DNA of 20,348 bases from a virus, in the IMG/VR virus record IMGVR_UViG_3300043570_000966, positions 1 to 20,348 of that record; one strand, given 5' to 3'. This document shows, in pieces, positions 1 through 7,500 of the stretch. The position numbers and the translations under genes are program-made. Below the pieces are notes generated by a model that was not told where the DNA came from, made no database searches, and saw only the letters and a program-made list of their open reading frames with translations. Each line of letters opens with the position of its first letter. The stretch's first letter is position 1.

Positions 1-183
1 TGCGATAGCTTGAACTTTTGGGTCTTCGTTTACAATACTATCACCAGGTGAAAGTACATGTCTATGAAATGTTCTTGCAATTTCAGTACCATCTTTTTCA
101 ATGATATTTGCAGTACGAACTTGAATAGAATTTGTTTGTATCAACTCTATTTTATCTACGATTTGTTTTTCTATTAATGCCAT
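1..183 (-). CDS. Small conserved phage virion-associated protein, N-terminal part only
   Basis: The reading frame starts at an ATG at 183 and stays open to the left window edge, giving 61 residues with the C-terminus outside. It begins MALIEKQIVDKIEL and continues through VRTANIIEKDG, RTFHRHVLSPGD and a final PKVQAIA. I recall this pattern (RTA-I-EKDG, then R-HRHVL-PGD) from small proteins of unassigned function in structural regions of many phages; this is recognition from memory, not a search. The start lies 16 bp after the stop of the tail-fibre gene, in the same operon orientation. The leader is pure A/T with no Shine-Dalgarno match. Its position after the fibre suggests a virion or fibre-assembly role, but no biochemical function can be assigned. 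Confidence 0.8.
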   Translation of the reverse strand, partial: MALIEKQIVDKIELIQTNSIQVRTANIIEKDGTEIARTFHRHVLSPGDSIVNEDPKVQAIA

Positions 184-199
184 TTTATATTAATTTATA

Positions 200-2620
200 T
201 TAGAATGTTTGATATGTTACAGTACCTCTTAGTATTTTAGTACTTAAATTTGCATTTGTTGGGTCTGTATTATCTGCGTTTCTACGAACAGATAATGTAG
301 ATGTTGTATCAATTGCCATTAATGTTAAAACCATACTAGCATCTGTCCAATGTACCACACCACCCATATAATTATTTCCAGAATCAACTACATATGGCAA
401 TCCACCAATTATAGCCGCTGTAGCATCTGCAGTCGATGGATAATTCACTCTAAAATGTACAGTTACCTGTTTACCTATTTTTACATATCTACCAAATACA
501 GTTGTAAATGTCAATCCAGCACCAGTTCCATCTGTAGGAGTCCATGTACCTACTTCATAATCATCTAATATTTCGGAAGTCACAGTTGAACCACTATTTG
601 CAGTTGCCGAGAAGTCTATACCTTTACCATTTGCAAAAATAAGATTTCCTGTTTTAAGATTAACATCACCGCCACCTGTTATAGATACTCTTGTCAAAGT
701 TGATGGTAAAGTTGTATGGTCATTGGATACCTGTAAATCTATTGTTCCCCATGCTTCATAGTTTGAAACAAATCTCCAGTTTCTAGCAGATGAGTTAGCC
801 TGTGCTAATTGTGTAAAGTTTAAAGTTGGGTTATCATTACTTGAGTTGATTGAAATACCACTAGCTCCAGTTGAATTAACCGTCAATGAACCACTTATAT
901 TTTGATTACCATAGAATGTATTTGCCGATGCCGTTTCAGCGAACTTATAATAGTTTGTTATTTGTTGTGAAGATGATACAATTGCTGCTCCTTTTAATGA
1001 TGCCGTATATGCTTCAATACCACTTACCTCACTTTGTATAGAACCAGTAAATGTATTTAGTGATGCCGTTGCCTGTAATATTGGAAGTAATTGTGCATCA
1101 GTTGCGTATGTTGAATCTAAAGCTGCAGTAAATGCCATTAAACCATTTGTAATTCCTATAAGAGAACCCGTAGTTAAGTTTATGGATGCCGTTGCTTGAT
1201 ATAATTCTAATAATTGCGTATCAGTTGCATATGTACTATCCAATGCTGCCGTAAATGCCATTAAACCATTTGTAATTCCTATAAGAGAACCCGTAGTTAA
1301 GTTTATGGATGCCGTTGCCTGTAATATTGGAAGTAATTGTGCATCAGTTGCATATGTACTATCCAACCCAGCAGTAAATGCCATCAAGCCATTTGTAATT
1401 CCTATTAATGAACCACTAAGTATTTCTAAAGAACGAGTAGCTTGATATAATTGTAATAATTGTGCATCAGTTGCATATGTACTATCTAATGCAGCAGTAA
1501 ATGCCATTAATCCGTTTGTAATACCAATCAGCGAACCACTAAATGTATTTAAAGATGCAGTTGCTTGGTATACTGGTAATAATTGTGAATCCGATGCGTA
1601 TATAGAATCTAAACTAGAAGTCCATGCTTCAATACCGTCAATTTCAGCTCTTATACCACTTCTCCAAGTTTGGTTGGATGCCGTATAAGCCATCAATCCG
1701 TTTGTAATACCAATCATAGAACCGCTCAATATTTCTAATGAACGAGTAGCTTGTAATATTGGAAGTAATTGTGCATCAGATGCGTATATAGAATCTATAC
1801 TAGAAGTCCATGCTTCAATACCATCGATTTCAGCTCTTATACCACTTCTCCAAGTTTGATTAGATGCGGTATATGCCATTAAACCATTTGTAATATCTAT
1901 CATAGACCCACTAAGTAATTCTAATGAGCGAGTAGCTTGTAATATTGGAAGTAATTGTGCATCGGTTGCAAATGTATTATCCAACGATGCAGTCCAAGCC
2001 ATTAAACCATTTGTAATACCAAATAAAGAGCCAGTTGCTGTATATAAGTTTGAATTCAATGCAAATACATCATAATTTTGTATTTGTGTTGATGATGATA
2101 CAATTAGTTTTGATTTTAACGATGAAGTATATGCTTCAATACCATTAATTTCATTTCTAATAGAACTACTGAAATTATTTAATTGAGATAATTCAAGTAC
2201 ACTACCATTTAATATAATTGTACCTGTAATTGTATGTGTATCATCTATTGAATCACCAAATTCAGTTGAACCACTTTTAAATTGAACAGAAGATGATACA
2301 TAAGTTACATTGAATTGTTGTGCGGTAATCATTCCCAACACATTTACATTCTGCCCACTTACTTCAATTGCACCTTTAAGAGATGCAGTATAACTTCCTA
2401 AACCAATTGTATCTTGTGATGTTGTATTAGATGAATTTGCTACCGAAGAACTAAATGTACTCCAACCAGTTATAGATTCTAAATTAGTTAAATTTCCTTT
2501 GGTTATTTTTTTTAACGCATTGCTACTATCGGAATCAAGTAAAGGTAGTAAATCGTTATTCGAAATACTACCCTTTGAATTTAATGATTCTAAGTAATCT
2601 TTTAATTTTATCGAAGCCAT
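200..2620 (-). CDS. Repetitive tail fibre / receptor-binding protein (806 aa)
   Basis: This is a long fibrous protein that probably forms a trimeric fibre contacting the host surface. Residues 1-50 form a short N-terminal head, likely the baseplate attachment. Residues 192-520 are a tandem array in which the motif ITNGLMA recurs seven times (residues about 201, 242, 304, 366, 407, 448, 489), spaced 41 residues apart or 62 where a 21-residue extra unit is inserted. Similar segments (GIEAYTSSLK then IVSSS-QI-NY) bracket the array at about 159-183 and 534-557. Residues about 688-806 begin EVGTWTPT and run through GRYVKIGKQVTVHFRV, a beta-rich C-terminal pattern typical of phage fibre tips. No Peptidase_S74 chaperone signature is visible. 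It is Ser/Thr/Ala-rich with no cysteine. The leader lacks a Shine-Dalgarno sequence. The fibre call is firm; the receptor is unknown. Confidence 0.88.
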   Translation of the reverse strand: MASIKLKDYLESLNSKGSISNNDLLPLLDSDSSNALKKITKGNLTNLESITGWSTFSSSVANSSNTTSQDTIGLGSYTASLKGAIEVSGQNVNVLGMITAQQFNVTYVSSSVQFKSGSTEFGDSIDDTHTITGTIILNGSVLELSQLNNFSSSIRNEINGIEAYTSSLKSKLIVSSSTQIQNYDVFALNSNLYTATGSLFGITNGLMAWTASLDNTFATDAQLLPILQATRSLELLSGSMIDITNGLMAYTASNQTWRSGIRAEIDGIEAWTSSIDSIYASDAQLLPILQATRSLEILSGSMIGITNGLMAYTASNQTWRSGIRAEIDGIEAWTSSLDSIYASDSQLLPVYQATASLNTFSGSLIGITNGLMAFTAALDSTYATDAQLLQLYQATRSLEILSGSLIGITNGLMAFTAGLDSTYATDAQLLPILQATASINLTTGSLIGITNGLMAFTAALDSTYATDTQLLELYQATASINLTTGSLIGITNGLMAFTAALDSTYATDAQLLPILQATASLNTFTGSIQSEVSGIEAYTASLKGAAIVSSSQQITNYYKFAETASANTFYGNQNISGSLTVNSTGASGISINSSNDNPTLNFTQLAQANSSARNWRFVSNYEAWGTIDLQVSNDHTTLPSTLTRVSITGGGDVNLKTGNLIFANGKGIDFSATANSGSTVTSEILDDYEVGTWTPTDGTGAGLTFTTVFGRYVKIGKQVTVHFRVNYPSTADATAAIIGGLPYVVDSGNNYMGGVVHWTDASMVLTLMAIDTTSTLSVRRNADNTDPTNANLSTKILRGTVTYQTF
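1128..1195. repeat. 68-bp exact direct repeat, copy 1
   Basis: By eye this stretch is identical base for base to 1251-1318, 123 bp away, within the tail-fibre array. The flanks differ by single bases on each side (for example a/c just before the repeat). The length is enough to support RecA-dependent or slippage-type copy-number change without breaking the frame. Confidence 0.95.
1251..1318. repeat. 68-bp exact direct repeat, copy 2
   Basis: This is the partner of 1128-1195 at a 123-bp (41-codon) offset; recombination between the two would delete or add exactly one fibre repeat unit. Confidence 0.95.
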
Positions 2621-2646
2621 ATTTGATTAAGAGTTTTAAAAATTTA

Positions 2647-3858
2647 TTAAAACGATAGTTTAACTTTTATAAGAACTTCCTTATCAAATGATTTGTTTAT
2701 TGGTTGTGATGTTTTAGCTACTGCGATTAATTCGTTTGAATCGTTTAATAGACCAACAGTTGTTATATAAGTTTGTGGGTCAGTTTCAAATGTAGATTCT
2801 GCGAAAAATCCGTTTGCATCTAAATAAGTAGGGTTGTTAGAGTAATTAAACTCTCTATTTGTTGCTCTTACAAAGAAATGTTGTGTTGATACATTTTCAG
2901 TTCTTCTTGCTTCAAAATCACCAGCACCACTTATAGCAGATATTAATCTTTTATGATTATATTGTTCAGCTGCGGTAGATATACTACCACTTAAATTAAC
3001 AGCAACACCATTAACAGTAACATTACCAACTAATTGACCAATTGCTATTGGATTCAATATAATTATACCTCTATCTGGGTAGAATTTTCCATACCCAAGA
3101 CCATTTGTTGGGTTTGTTGTATTTTCAACAGTTGCATCTAATTGAGTACCTAAATTCAATGCTCCACTTACCACATTAAATACTCTACCAGATTTACCTA
3201 AATTATCTCCAAACTTTTTACCACTATCATCAATAAAATTAAAAGTACCATTAGTACCTTTAAGTCTTAATTGCCAGTTACCAGCATCCATAGATTCTCT
3301 ATAACGAGCTCTAGCTATATTGATTGCGTAAATTGAATCAGAATCAGTTGTTGTTCCAGTTGAATTATCAAATGAGAATTTAGTATCTGTTGGCTCTAAT
3401 AACATTGATTTATATTGAGCGTAAGTTCCTTTTGTTGCCAATAGTGAATTATCATTCAAATCTAATGTCATTGAACCATTTCCAGTGTAGTTACCATATG
3501 CTACAGCGAATTGAACATCAGCTGAAGAATTTGATTGTGGATTTGTTTCATATACATTTAAATAATATTGTCCGCTATTTGCAGAGTCATTTGTTGATGA
3601 TGTAAAGAACGAAGTAAGTGAACCACTATCTCCACTCCATAGACCTGTTGTTACCACTTCTACTTTTGCATTAACCTTATCAAAATCACCAAATCTTTTA
3701 TAAACTCCAGTAGTTACACCACCAGTGTTTGTAGAAATTTGTTGGCCTGTTGGTAATACAGAGTTTAAAAGTGATACTATTTGGTTCGTATCAACTTGTC
3801 CAGAATTAGCCAATGCTGATATCTGGGATGTTATATTTGGGTCGTTAATTAATGCCAT
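2647..3858 (-). CDS. Baseplate/tail structural protein (403 aa), function not assigned
   Basis: No enzymatic motif is visible. The protein is beta-rich and Asn/Ser/Thr-rich with no signal peptide, membrane segment or cysteine. The best-marked region is the C-terminus: FFVRATNREFNYSNNP at about 328-343, then YITTVGLLNDSNELIAVAK at 364-382 and a final KVKLSF. I recall very similar endings in structural proteins of marine T4-like myoviruses, where they are annotated only as virion proteins. It lies between the collar-like 207-aa protein and the fibre, so a role in connecting fibre to baseplate is plausible. This gene has one of the few recognisable ribosome sites in the window: AAAGGAT about 6 bases before the ATG, inside a 13-bp gap. 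That supports the chosen start. Confidence 0.78.
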   Translation of the reverse strand: MALINDPNITSQISALANSGQVDTNQIVSLLNSVLPTGQQISTNTGGVTTGVYKRFGDFDKVNAKVEVVTTGLWSGDSGSLTSFFTSSTNDSANSGQYYLNVYETNPQSNSSADVQFAVAYGNYTGNGSMTLDLNDNSLLATKGTYAQYKSMLLEPTDTKFSFDNSTGTTTDSDSIYAINIARARYRESMDAGNWQLRLKGTNGTFNFIDDSGKKFGDNLGKSGRVFNVVSGALNLGTQLDATVENTTNPTNGLGYGKFYPDRGIIILNPIAIGQLVGNVTVNGVAVNLSGSISTAAEQYNHKRLISAISGAGDFEARRTENVSTQHFFVRATNREFNYSNNPTYLDANGFFAESTFETDPQTYITTVGLLNDSNELIAVAKTSQPINKSFDKEVLIKVKLSF

Positions 3859-3871
3859 TTCTTATCCTTTT

Positions 3872-4495
3872 TTATGCTTTATATGTTACTGTTACAGGAA
3901 TAGTTTGAGAACCACCAGTTTCGTTACCATATACCGTGATAGTTGTTTTAACATCTCCCGTTAAGTTTGGATTTGGTGTGAATCTAAATTCTAATCCACT
4001 CACAACTTGTGCAGTTGTTGTTATTTCTTCTCCTAAGAACACAGGAACACTACCAGTTGCAGTTGCTCCTTTTGTTACTGTTAATGTACCAGCTCTTTGG
4101 TCTGCTAATACAACAGTGTATCCAGCATTTGAGTTTCCAGCAGGAGATGTAGTTGGAGTCATACCAACACCACCTTCACTTTGGTAAACACCAATTGCAC
4201 CTATACCTAAAGAAACAAATGGTATTTTTGTTGTACCCTTTGGTAAAGTTACTAATTTATATCTTAGTACTTGAGTTTCATCAGGCGATGCTTCCGTAAT
4301 AGGAATTGCTCTGATTGCCGAATCATAATAAGCCGAACCCTTTGGGTGTGCAGGCTCATATAATGTATAATCAATCTCATCATCCCCCAAAGCGAACTTT
4401 GTAATGTTAAGAGATTGACCCGATGCTAATTTTTGTCTTCCTTTTTTGGTAAGAACTGCATCTACAGTAATTTCTGTGTTATCTAAATATGCCAT
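3872..4495 (-). CDS. Collar-like baseplate/fibre-adaptor protein (207 aa)
   Basis: The N-terminus reads DAVLTKKGRQKLASGQ, then LNITKFALGDDEIDY (residues 12-43). This resembles the tail-collar fibre N-terminal pattern (a 'lT-G--kLa---l-IT--a-GD' arrangement, as in P2-type tail-fibre proteins), which attaches fibres to the baseplate; the resemblance is by eye. Conserved PAHPKGSAYYDSAIRAIP (48-65) follows; I know this combination from marine phage structural proteins. Residues about 120-207 are a beta-rich, probably Ig-like domain ending TIPVTVTYKA. The gene follows the giant wedge protein after a 56-bp AT-rich gap and precedes the 403-aa protein by 13 bp. An adaptor role between wedge and fibre fits the order. 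There is no Shine-Dalgarno match before the ATG. Confidence 0.8.
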   Translation of the reverse strand: MAYLDNTEITVDAVLTKKGRQKLASGQSLNITKFALGDDEIDYTLYEPAHPKGSAYYDSAIRAIPITEASPDETQVLRYKLVTLPKGTTKIPFVSLGIGAIGVYQSEGGVGMTPTTSPAGNSNAGYTVVLADQRAGTLTVTKGATATGSVPVFLGEEITTTAQVVSGLEFRFTPNPNLTGDVKTTITVYGNETGGSQTIPVTVTYKA

Positions 4496-4551
4496 TTGAT
4501 ATTGTTTTATTCTATTTCTTAAAATAAATATAACTAATTAATATTTTCAAT
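4496..4551 (-). promoter_or_regulatory. 56-bp AT-rich intergenic gap, possible promoter
   Basis: This is one of only two gaps of 50 bp or more. In mRNA sense it contains ATATTTAT followed by AATAGAATA before the ATG of the 207-aa gene. The other long gap (15969-16029) contains the same two short words at a different spacing. A late promoter or leader is possible, but in DNA this AT-rich the match could be chance. No terminator-like GC-rich hairpin is visible. Confidence 0.25.
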
Positions 4552-7500
4552 CTAATCAACTTCAAGAATTGGTTCACCTGAGCCTCTACCTGTCTTAGCC
4601 ACTCTAAGAATGTTAGGATTAGTTGTAAATGTTTCCACTGGGTCTAATCCATCTGGAGTTGTTGCTGTGGTTTGTATCGAACCTTGCCAAAAAGAACGTT
4701 TCAAACCTTCAGCTAAATTGTTTTTGAATATATAGTGAGTTGGGAAATATCCATTTAATTTAGAAGCCTCCACAATATTACCACCAGTACTAACACTATC
4801 CCCCATAGGAACTATTGATACTTTATATTCGAAACTAGTAACAGGAATATCTGCATATCTAACCTGGTCACCTGGATTTGCACCATTTGTTGGCCATCCA
4901 GATATTTGCGTACTAACTTTCTTAACAGATTGATTTTTAGTTAAAAATACATTTTGTATGCTTGATGTTGTGTTTCCAAAAATTTCATCATATTTTGTTA
5001 TCTTAGATTCACCACCGATTGCAAATAATCCAAATCCTAAATTAGATAAAGAATTTTTATCCATTCCAATTTGTTGTAGTTTAAATGAATCTACCTCACC
5101 AACTAAACTTTCACCATTTGGAATAGTAAGTTCAATATTATACATAGGAGCAGTTGCTTCTATATTACTTGAGTATTGTATTAACGTATCATAGAAAGGC
5201 GCAAATCCCTCCAACACAGTACCATTTTCTACATTTAGAGATGCTTCAAAGTTATTCCAATCATATGATAATGTAACAACATCAGTTGCATCTATAAAAG
5301 CTTCTTTACTTTCATATGATGATTCAATAGTAGTATTATCATCTATATTTATAAATGTTTCATAATCATTTCTTTCAGATTGTATAGGATTCCATCTAGT
5401 TTTACTTCTTTCCAAATAATGTGGTTCTATTAATAAACCTTTGGAAACTTTTGCTCTAGCAGGTGCCAAATCAGCAAGTACATCAAATAATGATTTATCT
5501 ATACATCTTACTAATTGTATATATTCATTTATATTTCTATCAAGTCTTTCAAAATAGTAATGTCTTAATTCACCAAGTTCTCTATATTCATCTTTATATT
5601 CATCTCCATAATCTCCAATATAATTATCAATATTAAAATCGCCAAATGCTTTTAGGATATCCATATTCAACTCCTTAATTGGTGAGAAGAATAATCCTAA
5701 ACGATTTGAATCTATTGGAGCTCTATCAAATGCTTTTTTAGTTGCCCTAGCTTTATATGAAAGGTCACCAACTAAAGATGATGATTCAAAACGAATTTTG
5801 TTACCATATGAAAACCCTAAAGATGGAACGTTTGCAGTTACAGTTCTATCATATGGAGTATATTGATACGGATATGTTGATGCTGAATAGAAATTTTGTG
5901 CATATGCAAATTGCTCACCATATTCTGTATTTATAGAAACGTTTTTAATATTATTATCATTCGTTCTATCCTTTGGGTATTCAAAATCTAAACGGAATAA
6001 TAAATCCGATGTAGATGCTGTATATGAATTACCATTTATTGCGTCTGGGAATAATGTGTGATTATCAAATTTGCTTCTTTGTAATGGAACGTTCCATAAG
6101 CGGAACTCATCCATATTACCAACATATCCCTCACCACCTGCTAATAAGAAAGAACCACTCTCCCATTCGGTATCAGGTGCAAATATAGACATACTAACCG
6201 AAGTTATTATTCTTTGTCCATCGGATGTACCCAACCAAACTTCATACATTATATCACCAGAATAATCATGTCTATTTATAACAACGTTTGAATAATACTC
6301 TGTTGATATTGGGAAATCTAAACTTCCACTTTTTAAATCAGGTCCATAAACATATGTTATTGAACTTGTTACATAAGTTGTATATACTGCCGGCGAACCA
6401 CTTAAGAATGGTTCTGCGAAATAAGTACTTGTTGATGAATCTGCTCCAAAATTTAATTCTAATTTACCAAATGAACCAGTTGTTTTTATCAAATCAAGTT
6501 TAAAACCACTTCCAGAAATTAAAGTTGCAGTTGATGCTACTTCAGTTGGTTTAATTCTAAATTCTATACAATTTGGATTTTCTCCAGTAGATGGAGTAAC
6601 ATGCCAAGGTATTTTAACACTTGAATTTGCATCCAATAAAATTGCAGCTGTTCTATCATCAAATGTAAATTGTGAAACTGCGTCTGTTGTTGGGTCTTGT
6701 GGACCTCCAAATTCCATTATTGTCAACATAGATTGTGGTACACCATAACAAGCCATAATAGCTTTCATAGCTCTACCAGTTCCCTTATGCTTTAATAGAT
6801 ATGGTAAGTTGTTTAGGATTCTTCTCCAAACTTCATCGTTTGCAGCAGATAAACTCATTCCATATTTTTGAGTACCATCTTTATTAGTACCAAATGCATA
6901 TTCCCACAAAAATTGAGAATCAAATGCTCTCTTACCTTGCCATCCCATTGATTCGAGCATATGATAAATCATTTGATTCAATATACCACTATCCGATTTA
7001 TGTTCAAGAAGTTTATTTTGTTTTAATCCATTTATGTACATCCATATAGAATCAAAATGATGACCTATCATATCCAAAAATGTTATGAAATCATCATTTT
7101 CAGAATCATCTCTAAGATATTCAGGTAAGTTATTTGCTAAATAGTTTGGATTTTCTTTATCGTATGTACCAGCATCTGCTACAATTGCATTATACCAAGC
7201 TGTTACTAAATTGTTATTTGATGCAAGCGGTACACCTCCTACTTTTGGATATGCTAAATCGGATAAATCATTATATAAGAAATGTTCAAATCCATCAAAT
7301 CCATTTTTAACTGAATTTATATAGTCTAATGTTCTTATTGTATCTGTTGATACTGCGTATGAACTTGATGCCGAATTCAGTATTAAATTATCATATGTAT
7401 ATTGGTAGTTTTCTATTAACTCTACTTTATATAAAAAGTTATTAACTTTTTCTTCAGCTGAACTAAAGTTTACAAAGTTAGAGAACATATATTCAGAACC

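Larger units (their letters stand above)
1061..2047 (-). repeat. Coding tandem repeat array in the tail fibre (123-bp and 186-bp periods)
   Basis: The array has seven copies, in-frame, with 41-codon (123 bp) or 62-codon (186 bp) spacing. Each 41-residue period divides into a 20- and a 21-residue half-unit, each ending in a T-A/S-S or T-R-S type triplet. The 62-residue periods carry one additional 21-residue half-unit (1799-1861 and 1613-1675) starting NQTWRSG. The left-hand copies are the most alike in DNA, suggesting recent duplication. Confidence 0.93.

Noticed and set aside
1061-2047. CRISPR-like array of regular direct repeats
   Set aside because: The repeats are in-frame with the fibre protein, the between-repeat sequence is also repetitive, and the period is 123 or 186 bp.
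2633-2653. Inverted repeat (7-bp arms, 7-base loop) near the end of the 403-aa gene as a terminator
   Set aside because: The arms have one G-C pair, and no U-tract follows in the direction of transcription; it also overlaps the stop codon.
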